From NCBI GenBank assembly GCA_029547705.1, contig JAKPOU010000041.1, forward strand, positions 186,001-250,000: a DNA stretch of 64,000 bases, given 5' to 3'. Position 1 is the stretch's first letter. Every line of letters begins with the position of its first letter. Made by a program: the position numbers and the translations under genes. Shown piece after piece: positions 1 to 8,525 of this stretch. The notes beneath the pieces are model-generated. The model did not search any database and was not told the DNA's origin. It saw nothing but the letters and a program-made list of their open reading frames with translations. The stretch comes from Bacteroidota bacterium (lineage in GTDB: Bacteria > Bacteroidota > Bacteroidia > Bacteroidales > VadinHA17).

Positions 1-261
1 TTTGAGATTATTTACCATATGAGCTGAAACCGGGATAATCATTCCAGTGGGTAAGAAATAATCCCTTGACAAAAGATCATGAATTAAAAATCGATGAATT
101 CTTCCATTTCCATCTTCAAACGGGTGAATAAAAATGAATCCAAAAGCCACAGTAGTTGCCCTTACAATTAGATTTACACCTTCCATAATAATGGCAGTAT
201 TTGAAAGATCTTTCATTAACCCCGGAAGAAATTCCGTTGGAGGGCTGTAATGAAAAAAATG
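1..261 (-). pseudogene. Fic-family protein, 5'-truncated fragment running off the window
   Basis: The minus-strand frame is open from 261 to the window edge, 87 codons. It contains the Fic core HPFEDGNGR at 126-100, followed by IHRFLIHDLL. In this family the core forms the active-site loop that AMPylates or otherwise nucleotidylates target hydroxyls, with the His as catalytic base. The line before the core (HYSPPTEFLPGLMKDL) matches the stretch preceding the Fic fold in long Fic proteins. A stop codon at 264-262 sits directly upstream, and no other frame continues the homology because the oxidoreductase gene ends at 301. An ATG exists at 216-214, but it would delete half of the preceding helix. 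The gene therefore looks broken at its 5' end; its 3' part lies outside the window. Confidence 0.72.
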
Positions 262-300
262 TTATGGCAAAAACTTAACTATCTGTTTTTAACGATGTCA

Positions 301-1674
301 TCAGATTACGGGATGGTCTACAATTTCTTCCTTGTTCCGGTCCCAGTAAAGTTTTTTCCCGCGGCGGTAGGCATAAGTTGCCATAATACTGGCAATGGCA
401 TTCCAGTAGCCTGTATGGATATTCCCGTTGGTATTGAAATTCCTGTCCCTGATGCAGTCAATCCAGTTATCCAGATGAAATTTGCTGTCATCGCTTAAGC
501 TGACCGGTCCAAGTTTCATTCCGTATTCCGGAGTTGTCACTATTTCGGCCTTTCCGCTCTTAACTGCTTCTTTCATTCCTTCATAGAAATCGAATCCTCC
601 GGGAAGCCTTTGATTTTCAGGTATCAGAAACCATCTTGCAGATCCCTCTCCGCCATGGGCAAACAGTGTGGCATCCTTGCCCCTGATACATGTGTAGTCA
701 CCAAATTTATTTGCATAACTGGATGAGTATGAGTATAGTAATTTTGCATCCTCGTAGGTTGCAAGTGCCTGGAAGGTATCGGGATTCTGACGTATATCAG
801 GCCATCCGAATATTCCTCCGTTGGCAACCATGGTATCAGGAATGGCGGTGTCGGTATAAAAATGTACCAATCCGCTTCCGTGGCTCATCCATTGCGATGT
901 GATACCACCGGAATATTCGCGGAAAATTCTGAATTCAAAATATTTCCATGGGTCAAACGGCTCATAGGGCTTCCCAAGAAGCCAGCGGTTCCAGTCAGTG
1001 TCTTCTTCACGGATAGCAGTTATATCAGGATCATTCGGATCGTGCCAGCGATGGTTATTGTCATTCCATACCTGTTCAATTTTGGTTATCTGACCCAGTC
1101 TGCCTGACCGGATAATGTCCCTGACTTTTATCTGCATGGGGTCACTTACCCATTGAGATCCCATCTGAACCACCTGTTTTGATCCGAGCACTGCACTTCT
1201 TGCCAGTTTTGCATCCTCAACTTCTGTTGACAGGGGTTTCTCACAATAACAATCTTTCCCTGCCTCCACTACCTCGGCAAGAAGCTTTGCATGCTGAAAA
1301 TCACCCGTGGCTATCATTACCGCATCCAGTCCGGGCATCTTCAGCATATCTTCGGAATACTTGAATTGTTTAACATCGGCTCCGAACAGGCGTTTACAGT
1401 TAGCGGCCGCTTTCTCCCGGTTCAGTTTCCAGATGTCACAAACCGCAACCACAGCCAGGTTTTTATCTTTTTCCGAGGTTTTTACCATGTTCTGATGCCC
1501 CCTGCTCCGGCTGCCACAGCCCAGGAAACCGATATTTATCCGATCGTTTGCTCCCTTAATACGCTGATAGGAAGCAGCATTCATTGATAATGCACTTGAT
1601 GAAACGGCAACACCTAAAGCACCGGCAACTGTTTTGCCAATAAAACTCCTTCGCGATAATTCATTTGTTTCCAT
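301..1674 (-). CDS. Gfo/Idh/MocA-family oxidoreductase, Tat-exported
   Basis: A 457-residue protein with a twin-arginine leader (SRRSFIG, residues 7-13) followed by a hydrophobic stretch to about residue 30, so it is probably exported folded with its nucleotide cofactor. The Rossmann glycine motif lies at about 49-60 and the family EKP motif (catalytic Lys region) at 145-147. The C-terminal alpha/beta domain contains many Trp and aromatic residues typical of secreted Bacteroidota members acting on sugars or glycosides. The substrate cannot be told. It is monocistronic as seen: the Fic remnant lies 40 bp downstream, and a 375-bp gap separates it from the divergent LacI regulator. A paralogue of the same general type lies at 45610-47046. 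Confidence 0.9.
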   Translation of the reverse strand: METNELSRRSFIGKTVAGALGVAVSSSALSMNAASYQRIKGANDRINIGFLGCGSRSRGHQNMVKTSEKDKNLAVVAVCDIWKLNREKAAANCKRLFGADVKQFKYSEDMLKMPGLDAVMIATGDFQHAKLLAEVVEAGKDCYCEKPLSTEVEDAKLARSAVLGSKQVVQMGSQWVSDPMQIKVRDIIRSGRLGQITKIEQVWNDNNHRWHDPNDPDITAIREEDTDWNRWLLGKPYEPFDPWKYFEFRIFREYSGGITSQWMSHGSGLVHFYTDTAIPDTMVANGGIFGWPDIRQNPDTFQALATYEDAKLLYSYSSSYANKFGDYTCIRGKDATLFAHGGEGSARWFLIPENQRLPGGFDFYEGMKEAVKSGKAEIVTTPEYGMKLGPVSLSDDSKFHLDNWIDCIRDRNFNTNGNIHTGYWNAIASIMATYAYRRGKKLYWDRNKEEIVDHPVI

Positions 1675-1783
1675 GTCATGATATGTTTAAATCCTTAACC
1701 TTTTAATGCTAAATATCCGGACTGATAAATGTGAATGATCTAACTTTACAAAGTAATTAAAATAGATCCAAACAAGCAGATCA

Positions 1784-1924
1784 ATGAGCATATTTTTAGA
1801 AAAGACAAAAGCCCTCCTCCGCCAGCCATCACTCAAACGACCCGCCTGGGAGGACTTCAAAATTATCTTTCATAAATACCGTGAACTGGTGAATCCGGAT
1901 CATCATTCCCCTTATATCGATTAA
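1784..1924 (+). pseudogene. Possible small or decayed ORF with an in-frame TAA
   Basis: ATG at 1784 opens 46 codons, rich in charged and aromatic residues, ending in HHSPYID before TAA at 1922-1924. The same frame then stays open for 22 more codons (YENGRWTETYSGKRAYVRKI...) to TGA at 1991-1993. The composition on both sides of the TAA looks protein-like and continuous, which suggests one reading frame interrupted by a nonsense codon, perhaps the tail of a lost gene. I do not recognise the family. It could equally be a chance ORF. Confidence 0.3.
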
Positions 1925-1997
1925 TACGAAAACGGCAGATGGACTGAAACATATTCCGGCAAGAGGGCTTATGTCAGGAAAATAAAATCCTGACTGA

Positions 1998-2029
1998 CTT
2001 GTAGATTTAAACGATTAAGCATATATTTG
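1998..2029 (+). promoter_or_regulatory. Promoter of the LacI gene with palindromic operator in the spacer
   Basis: CTTG at 1998-2001, a 20-nt spacer, then TATATTTG at 2022-2029 fit the Bacteroidota -33/-7 pattern (TTTG-N19-21-TAnnTTTG). Inside the spacer at 2007-2018 lies TTAAACGATTAA, a near-perfect palindrome with the central CG typical of LacI/GalR operators. The promoter at 19521-19490 has the same architecture and differs by one base over the 23 bases from the operator to the -7. Autoregulation by the adjacent LacI protein is the simplest reading. Confidence 0.75.
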
Positions 2030-2049
2030 TTATAAAGCTATTTTTTTTT

Positions 2050-3069
2050 TTGAAGTTGGAGAAAAAGGTTTCAATAACGGATATAGCCCGGAAAGTAGGT
2101 GTTTCGGTTGCCCTTGTTTCGTATGTGATGAATGGCAGGGAAAAAGAAAAAAGGGTTAGCGCCGAAATGGTTAAAAAGATACGACAGGCCGCTGAGGAAC
2201 TCAATTATCAGCCAAATCAGATTGCAAGGAGTCTCCGGCTTGGTTCAACAAAAACCATCGGACTGCTTGTGGCAGACATAGCAAATCCCTTTTTTGGACA
2301 GTTTGCGAGAATCGTTGAAGACGAATCATTTAAGGCCGGATACACGGTTGTCTTCGGAAGTTCGGATGAGGATGACGTCAAGTCAGCCTTTGTTCTTGAT
2401 ACTCTGCTTAACAGGCAGGTTGACGGATTGATTATCATACCGTCGCAGGGTTCCGTCAGGCAGATCAGAGACCTGATAAAGAGGAAGAAACCTTTCGTAT
2501 TGTTTGACAGGTATTTTCAGGATGTAAACTGCAATTATATTATTCTTGACAATTTCAAGGCGACCTATACGGCAACCCGGCACCTGATTGCAAAAGGTCA
2601 CAGGAAAATAGGGCTTGTCGCCTACAAAACATCTCTGATACATATGAAAGAGAGGATCAGGGGATACAGGGAAGCTCTGAAGGAAGCCGGGCTGGAGCAC
2701 TCGAAATACCTTGCCGAGATAAAATTTTCCCATTCGTTCAGGGATTTTGAGAACAGTTTCAGGTCTTTTATTAACAGGCACAGTGATATCGAGGCCCTGT
2801 TATGCGCCAATAATGGTTTATCGATTTCCAGTCTCTACTACGCCAGTCAGAATTGTATCAGGATTCCGGAAGGTATTGATTTTATCGGCTTCGACGGGGG
2901 AGAGCCCTTTGATCTCTATTCAACCCCGCTTTCCTATGTGAGACAGCCCATTGAAGAAATGGGCAGGGAGGTTGTGAAACTGCTGACAGAACTGATGAAC
3001 GACTCATCCAAGGTGTCTCATATTATGCACGATCCCGAACTGGTTATCAGAGAAGGCCGGGATTGTTGA
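2050..3069 (+). CDS. LacI-family transcriptional regulator
   Basis: A 339-residue LacI/GalR repressor-type protein. The N-terminal helix-turn-helix (about residues 8-28, ITDIARKVGVSVALVSYVMNG) includes the hinge helix region ending in NQIARSLR near residue 60. A periplasmic-binding-protein-like sensor domain follows, starting at KTIGLLVADIANPFF and ending near 330. No ATG precedes the HTH, so the start must be non-ATG: TTG at 2050-2052, directly behind an 11-T tract, or TTG at 2056. The first ATG falls inside the HTH. Its own promoter carries a LacI-type operator, and the same operator recurs before the acylase-SusCD series and the PKD lipoprotein, so it is probably the local PUL regulator. 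Confidence 0.93.
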   Translation: MKLEKKVSITDIARKVGVSVALVSYVMNGREKEKRVSAEMVKKIRQAAEELNYQPNQIARSLRLGSTKTIGLLVADIANPFFGQFARIVEDESFKAGYTVVFGSSDEDDVKSAFVLDTLLNRQVDGLIIIPSQGSVRQIRDLIKRKKPFVLFDRYFQDVNCNYIILDNFKATYTATRHLIAKGHRKIGLVAYKTSLIHMKERIRGYREALKEAGLEHSKYLAEIKFSHSFRDFENSFRSFINRHSDIEALLCANNGLSISSLYYASQNCIRIPEGIDFIGFDGGEPFDLYSTPLSYVRQPIEEMGREVVKLLTELMNDSSKVSHIMHDPELVIREGRDC

Positions 3070-3085
3070 TTTCTTTGATTCCTGC

Positions 3086-3097
3086 TTAAACGTTTTG
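3086..3097 (+). promoter_or_regulatory. LacI-type operator copy upstream of the acylase-SusCD series
   Basis: TTAAACGTTTTG, preceded by GC, matches the operators at 2007 and 19501. The shared core in the other orientation is AAACGTTTAAGCA. It lies 17 bp after the LacI stop codon and 137 bp before the acylase start. TTTG at 3074-3077 with a 20-nt spacer would place the -7 at TCATTTTT (3098-3105), a poor match, so the promoter call here is weak while the operator match is good. Confidence 0.6.
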
Positions 3098-3131
3098 TCA
3101 TTTTTAAAGTAACAATGAAAATGAAATGAAT

Positions 3132-3195
3132 TGAACTGAACTGAACTGCACAGGACAGGACAACGAACGGGATCCGGTTCTGGTTCCGGTTCGGG
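3132..3195 (+). repeat. Short tandem repeats in the 5' leader of the acylase-SusCD series
   Basis: Three copies of TGAAC (3132-3146), two copies of CAGGA (3151-3160) and three copies of a CCGGTT-like hexamer (3174-3191, middle copy CTGGTT) follow one another. The GAAC and GGTTC units are partly complementary, so the leader could fold imperfectly. The tract lies between the operator and the acylase start codon. Confidence 0.65.
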
Positions 3196-3233
3196 AGCAG
3201 GCCTGGCAATAACCTCTATAACAATTAAGATCT

Positions 3234-5306
3234 ATGAAAAACAGCTATCTTAGAATTCTTCCGGCAGAGATTATAATCCCTGTTATTTTCCTTTTGATTT
3301 TTTCGGGATGCAGCCGCAGTCCTGAAATCATATGGGATAAGTGGGGGGTACCCCATATATACGCAAATGACCCGGCCGGGATGTATTATGCATTCGGATG
3401 GGCACAGATGAGATCTCACGGGGATCTTATCCTGGAGCTGTATGCCCGGTCGAGAGGCAGAGTTTCCGAATATTTCGGAAACGATTACCTGGAGAGCGAC
3501 AAAAAGATACTGACTTTCGGGATTCCTGAGCTTGCTGAGAGCGGAGTCAGCAGACTGGCTCCGGAGTACCGCAGATATTCCGAGGCATTCGTTAAAGGCA
3601 TGAATGATTACATTGATCACAACCGGGATTCAATTGACAGTAAACTCCTGCAGGTTTATCCGGTGAGCGCCGCAGATATCCTGGCACATACTTACAGGGT
3701 TATTTGGCTTGAATTCCTTGGGGGAGAAGACATATATGCCACTGCCCGTATGATGAATCCCGGTTCAAATGCGGTTGCACTTGCCCCGTCCAGGACAACA
3801 TCAGGCAAAGCAATGCTTGTGATAAATCCTCATCTCCCCTGGGGTGATTTCTTTACCTGGTTCGAGGCACATCTTAATTGCCCCGGTTTCAGCAGCTACG
3901 GCATTGCCCTGGCCGGTATGCCGGTTCTTACACTGGCTTTCAGCAAATATCTGGGATGGGCTCATACTGTCAATCCCCTTGATGCATCCGACCGTTACGA
4001 ATTAAAGCTTCAGGATGGCGGATATATACTGGACGGGCAGATAAAGCAATTCGCACAAAAAAACTACATTATCAGGGTAAGGCAGGATGACGGAAGCTAT
4101 GATGAAATTCCTTTCTCAGTAAAATATTCAGTACACGGACCGGTGGCAGAATCGGATGATGGCAGGGCAATGGCCATCAGAATTGCCGGTCTGGAGGATT
4201 TCGGAATATTTGAACAGTATCACAGAATGGCAGCAGCAAAAAATTTTACCGGGTTTGAATCTGCCCTCCGGCTGATGCAGAGCCCTATGTTCAATGTTGT
4301 CTATGCCGACAGGGACGGAAATATCTTTTACCTTTTCAATGGAAATATCCCGGTAAGGCAGGAGGGTGATTTCAATTTCTGGCGGGGGACTATTGACGGT
4401 AGTTCCTCAAAGTACCTGTGGGATAAATATCATGACTATGATGATCTTCCCAGGCTGTTTAACCCTGAAACAGGATTTGTTCAGAACTGCAATGAACCGC
4501 CCTGGTTCTGCACATATCCGCCGGTGCTGAAACAGACCGATTATCCGCCGTATTTTTCATCATCCTGGATGACACTCAGACCACAGCGGGCAATAAACCT
4601 GATACGAGGCCATGAGAAAATATCTTTTGAACAGCTGATTGATATTAAGCTGAACACAGGCATGGAGGCTGCCGACAGGTTTCTTGCCGGACTGATTGAA
4701 GCATCCTCTTCAAGCACGGATCCCATTGTCCTGGAAGCCGTAAGGGTACTCAGAGAATGGAACGGGAAAACAGATACAGACAGTCGCGGTGCAGTTCTTT
4801 TTGCTGCCTGGATGGATCTTGTTACGCCGGATATGTATATAAGAAAATGGGATCCGGAAGATCCTGCCGATACTCCTTCAGGTTTGAAAGATCCGGAAAA
4901 GGCTGCTGTTTTACTTGGGAAAGCCGCATCCCGGGTCAAAGACTCGTACGGTTCCCTTGACGTTCCATGGGGTGAGATATACCGCTTCAGAAGGGGAAAT
5001 ATTGATTATCCGGCGAACGGCGGACCGGATCATCTTGGAATCTTCAGGACTATGTATTTCCAAAAGGATGTTGATAATAAATTCCGGGCCTTTCACGGTG
5101 ATACTTTTCATGCTGTGGTTGAATTTGGTGATAATCCCCGTGCGATGGTACTGCAGGCTTATGGAAATTCCTCCCGTAAGGGCGACAGGCACAATGGCGA
5201 TCAGATTCAATACCTGTCGGAAAAAAAATTGCGGCCGGCACTCCTCAGCAGAAAAGATCTTCGTGAAAATACAGAACTGACTGAAAAATTTAACAAATAC
5301 AAATAG
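3234..5306 (+). CDS. Penicillin acylase (Ntn-hydrolase) family lipoprotein
   Basis: A 690-residue protein with a lipoprotein signal peptide (lipobox ending at Cys26). The penicillin-amidase family starts at about residue 31 (IIWDKWGVPHIYA), and DPAGMYYAFGWAQMR is the conserved alpha-chain region. The expected autoprocessing site is Gly177-Ser178, followed by NA..., making Ser178 the N-terminal nucleophile of the beta chain. The downstream block with NPHLPW and the segment GWAHTVNP match the family. Members cleave amides such as penicillins, acyl-homoserine lactones or other N-acyl compounds; the substrate here is unknown. It is the first gene of a plus-strand series, 8 bp before susC, so it is probably co-expressed with glycan uptake. 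An amidase in this position is unusual for a PUL. Confidence 0.9.
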   Translation: MKNSYLRILPAEIIIPVIFLLIFSGCSRSPEIIWDKWGVPHIYANDPAGMYYAFGWAQMRSHGDLILELYARSRGRVSEYFGNDYLESDKKILTFGIPELAESGVSRLAPEYRRYSEAFVKGMNDYIDHNRDSIDSKLLQVYPVSAADILAHTYRVIWLEFLGGEDIYATARMMNPGSNAVALAPSRTTSGKAMLVINPHLPWGDFFTWFEAHLNCPGFSSYGIALAGMPVLTLAFSKYLGWAHTVNPLDASDRYELKLQDGGYILDGQIKQFAQKNYIIRVRQDDGSYDEIPFSVKYSVHGPVAESDDGRAMAIRIAGLEDFGIFEQYHRMAAAKNFTGFESALRLMQSPMFNVVYADRDGNIFYLFNGNIPVRQEGDFNFWRGTIDGSSSKYLWDKYHDYDDLPRLFNPETGFVQNCNEPPWFCTYPPVLKQTDYPPYFSSSWMTLRPQRAINLIRGHEKISFEQLIDIKLNTGMEAADRFLAGLIEASSSSTDPIVLEAVRVLREWNGKTDTDSRGAVLFAAWMDLVTPDMYIRKWDPEDPADTPSGLKDPEKAAVLLGKAASRVKDSYGSLDVPWGEIYRFRRGNIDYPANGGPDHLGIFRTMYFQKDVDNKFRAFHGDTFHAVVEFGDNPRAMVLQAYGNSSRKGDRHNGDQIQYLSEKKLRPALLSRKDLRENTELTEKFNKYK

Positions 5307-5314
5307 TCTTAATC

Positions 5315-8300
5315 ATGAAAATCTATATAAGGAATACATTGCAATCCGGTCGTTTGCTATCTGTTCCACATATTTTTTTCTGTTTAATGATTTTAATGAC
5401 CGCTGCTTTTAATCCCCTGCAGGGACAAAAAGCCGGGGAGCAGCAGAAAAGAATTACAGGGGTTGTCAGGGATGAAAGCGGACAGGCTCTTTCAGGTGCA
5501 GCAGTCCTGGTTGAGGGAACCACCACTGGCACATACACTGATGCAGAAGGCAGATACACAATAATGGTTTCGGATGATAGCCAGGTACTGGTATTTTCGT
5601 TTATGGGATATATGACACAGAAATTTCCGGTGAAAGGCAGAACAGTCATTGATGCGGATATGAATCCGGACACACAGACGCTGGATGACGTTGTGGTGGT
5701 GGGCTACGGGACACAGAAAAAGGTGAATGTTTCCGGAGCGGTTGATGTGGTTACTGCAAAAGCCATCGAAAAAAGGGCAGTAGCCAACCTGTCCCAGTCT
5801 CTCCAGGGCATCTCGCCGAGCCTTAATATAAGTGTCGGCAATTCGGGAGGTGAGATGGGAGCCCGGATGGAAATGAACATCAGGGGTGTGGGCTCTATAA
5901 CGGGAGGATCGCCTTATATCCTTGTTGACGGGCTGGAACAGGATTTGAACAACCTTAACCCTGATGATATAGAAAGTATTTCGGTGCTCAAGGATGCTGC
6001 ATCATCAGCAATTTACGGAGCCAGGGCAGCATTCGGAGTTGTTCTTGTAACCACTAAAAAAGGCAGGAATGACGGTATTTCAATTAATTATTCCAATAAT
6101 TATTCTTTTTCAGCACCTACCATTGTGCCTCATTCTGTCGATTCGAAAAGGTTTGCTACCTATCTGAACGTTGCTTCACTTAATGATGGAAATCCCCCCT
6201 TGTTCCAGAATATCATCCTGGATTTTATAGACCAGTATCTTGCAGGCGAGATAGATTTCTGGACCGCACCCTATCCGCTTGCTCCGCAGTACTGGCTGTT
6301 GAATCAGGGAGCATGGGCAAACACCGACTGGTATGACATAAATTATAAAAAATGGGTGCCAAACACACTGCACAATCTCAGTATCAGCGGGGGGGACCAG
6401 AAAACCCAGTTTTATGTTTCGGGCTCAATGTTTGATCAGTCGGGTCTGCTTAATTTCGGAACCGATAATTACGGAAGATACACCCTGAATACCAAGATAA
6501 ATACCAGGATACTTGACTGGCTGAGATTCAATTTTACCAGTAAATTCAGCAGGATAAATATTGAACGCCCAAGTTATGACCGGAATCTTCTGTATGACCG
6601 GCTTGCAAGGCAGTGGCCGACGAATGCCCCGTATTTTCCCAATGGGACTCCCAATTATGAAGCTGTTCAGGTATGGCTTGAACAGGGGGGAATGTACAGG
6701 GAAAAAAACAATGAACTGAGCATAATTCCCGGACTGGAGATAGAACCTTTGAAAGGCTGGATTATTTACTCAAACCTGCGCTGGAAAATGAACAACTGGA
6801 ACATGTCAGACCATGAAGCAAAAGTGAAAGCATGGCTTACTGATATGTCAATGACATACCTGCGTCCGGAAAATAATTATTCAACAAACAATTATGCGGG
6901 ATATTATATGTCGCCCAATATTTACAGCAGCTATTCAAAAGCATTTGGAAAGCATAATTTTACAGTGATGGCGGGCTTTGAGCAGGAGCTTTTCAATTAT
7001 GAATCGACCTTTGCAAAGAGATACGATCTTATAAGCGATGAGGTGCCTTCCCTGGGAACTGCCACCGGCAGACAGGAAGTGGCAGGAACACAGGGCCATT
7101 CGGCTACAAGAAGCTTTTTCGGCCGTTTGAATTATGGATTTAATGAAAAGTACCTTCTGGAGTTTTCATTCCGATATGACGGGTCTTCCAAATTCCCCCC
7201 GGGTTACCGCTGGGGTACATTCCCGTCAGGTTCTATGGCCTACCTGATTTCGAGGGAGGACTTCTGGAAACCTTTATCCGTAGTGGTGAACCAGTTTAAG
7301 ATAAGAGCTTCCTTTGGTTCCCTGGGAAACCAGAATGTTGACAATTATCTCTATATAGAAAGATTGCCTGTATCAACAAACCTTGCCTACATCATGGGCA
7401 ATGAACGGCCCAATTATGTGGGCATGGCTGCACCGATAAGTCCGGGACTCACCTGGGAAAAAGTAAATACAAGCAATGCAGGCATAGATGCCGGGTTTTT
7501 GAAGAACAGGCTGAACCTGAGTATGGATTATTTCATCAGGAACACGCATGACATGCTTGGTCCTGCAGAATCTCTCCCCGCCGTCCTTGGAACTGCTGTT
7601 CCCAGATCGAACAACGCTGCTCTCAGAACAAGAGGTTTTGAACTTTCTCTCGACTGGCGGGATCATTTTGCAGGTTTTAATTACGGGGCAAAATTTGTCC
7701 TCTCGGATGCAGTCTCAACAGTAACCAGATATTTCAATCCGGAGAAACTTCTCAGTGCTCCCTATTATGAAGGGATGAAACTGGGAGAAATCTGGGGCTT
7801 TACCACTGTCGGACTTTTCGAGTCTGATGAACAGGCACAGTCCGTTGACCAGTCATACTTCTCCGCCGATGTTCTCAGGGCCGGTGACGTTCACTACAAG
7901 GATATGAACAATGACGGCAGAATTGATATAGGGAAAAATACTGTGGCAGACCCCGGTGATAAGTCAATAATCGGCAATTCAACTCCGAGGTTTGCCTATA
8001 GCCTTACCCTTAATGCAGACTGGAAGGGTATCGATATGAACATAATCTGGCAGGGAATAGCGAAAAGGGATCTCTGGCTCAGTAGTCCGATTTTCTGGGG
8101 GGCCGGAGGAATATACTGGCTCACGGCCTATGAAGGACATATGGATTATTGGACGCCTGAAAACACAGATGCGTATTGGCCGAGACCATATATTGACCAT
8201 GGAAGCAAAAACAAACAGGTTCAGACCAGATACCTGCAGACAGGTGCCTTTCTGAGGCTGAAATCCCTTCAGCTTGGATACACAATTCCGCAGAAGCTTA

Positions 8301-8473
8301 CAAAGAAATTGTACATAAGCAATTTACGAATATATACCTCGGGAGAGAATCTGCTTACTTTTACAAAGCTGTTTGAAGCGTTTGATCCTGAGGCCACTGA
8401 GGGAGAAAGAGCACACGGATATATTTATCCCCTTCAAAAAGTGTTATCGGGAGGGGTAAGCATTACTTTCTGA
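5315..8473 (+). CDS. SusC/RagA-family TonB-linked outer-membrane transporter
   Basis: A 1052-residue TonB-dependent transporter. After a signal peptide (to about residue 38) come a carboxypeptidase-regulatory-like domain (about 46-130, ITGVVRDESGQALSG), a TonB-box-like stretch DDVVVVGYG near 127-135, the plug domain (to about 250, ending ...AAFGVVLVTTKKG) and the barrel, finishing with an aromatic C-terminus (SITF). It imports glycan fragments captured by its SusD partner across the outer membrane. It lies 8 bp after the acylase and 7 bp before the first possible susD start, so the three are probably one operon. The length is normal for the family. Confidence 0.97.
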   Translation: MKIYIRNTLQSGRLLSVPHIFFCLMILMTAAFNPLQGQKAGEQQKRITGVVRDESGQALSGAAVLVEGTTTGTYTDAEGRYTIMVSDDSQVLVFSFMGYMTQKFPVKGRTVIDADMNPDTQTLDDVVVVGYGTQKKVNVSGAVDVVTAKAIEKRAVANLSQSLQGISPSLNISVGNSGGEMGARMEMNIRGVGSITGGSPYILVDGLEQDLNNLNPDDIESISVLKDAASSAIYGARAAFGVVLVTTKKGRNDGISINYSNNYSFSAPTIVPHSVDSKRFATYLNVASLNDGNPPLFQNIILDFIDQYLAGEIDFWTAPYPLAPQYWLLNQGAWANTDWYDINYKKWVPNTLHNLSISGGDQKTQFYVSGSMFDQSGLLNFGTDNYGRYTLNTKINTRILDWLRFNFTSKFSRINIERPSYDRNLLYDRLARQWPTNAPYFPNGTPNYEAVQVWLEQGGMYREKNNELSIIPGLEIEPLKGWIIYSNLRWKMNNWNMSDHEAKVKAWLTDMSMTYLRPENNYSTNNYAGYYMSPNIYSSYSKAFGKHNFTVMAGFEQELFNYESTFAKRYDLISDEVPSLGTATGRQEVAGTQGHSATRSFFGRLNYGFNEKYLLEFSFRYDGSSKFPPGYRWGTFPSGSMAYLISREDFWKPLSVVVNQFKIRASFGSLGNQNVDNYLYIERLPVSTNLAYIMGNERPNYVGMAAPISPGLTWEKVNTSNAGIDAGFLKNRLNLSMDYFIRNTHDMLGPAESLPAVLGTAVPRSNNAALRTRGFELSLDWRDHFAGFNYGAKFVLSDAVSTVTRYFNPEKLLSAPYYEGMKLGEIWGFTTVGLFESDEQAQSVDQSYFSADVLRAGDVHYKDMNNDGRIDIGKNTVADPGDKSIIGNSTPRFAYSLTLNADWKGIDMNIIWQGIAKRDLWLSSPIFWGAGGIYWLTAYEGHMDYWTPENTDAYWPRPYIDHGSKNKQVQTRYLQTGAFLRLKSLQLGYTIPQKLTKKLYISNLRIYTSGENLLTFTKLFEAFDPEATEGERAHGYIYPLQKVLSGGVSITF

Positions 8474-8525
8474 AACCGTCATGATTATAAAGATGAATTT
8501 CAACCATCATTTAACAGTGAGAGAG

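Larger units (their letters stand above)
1675..2049. other. Intergenic region between the oxidoreductase and the LacI regulator
   Basis: A 375-bp gap between divergent genes. It holds a possible decayed small ORF (1784-1993) and, at its right end, the LacI-gene promoter and operator (1998-2029). An 11-T tract at 2041-2051 runs into the regulator's start. No RNA gene was recognised. Confidence 0.6.

Noticed and set aside
3174..3200. GGTTC-rich stretch as a tRNA T-arm
   Set aside because: It is part of short tandem repeats and no acceptor or anticodon arms surround it.
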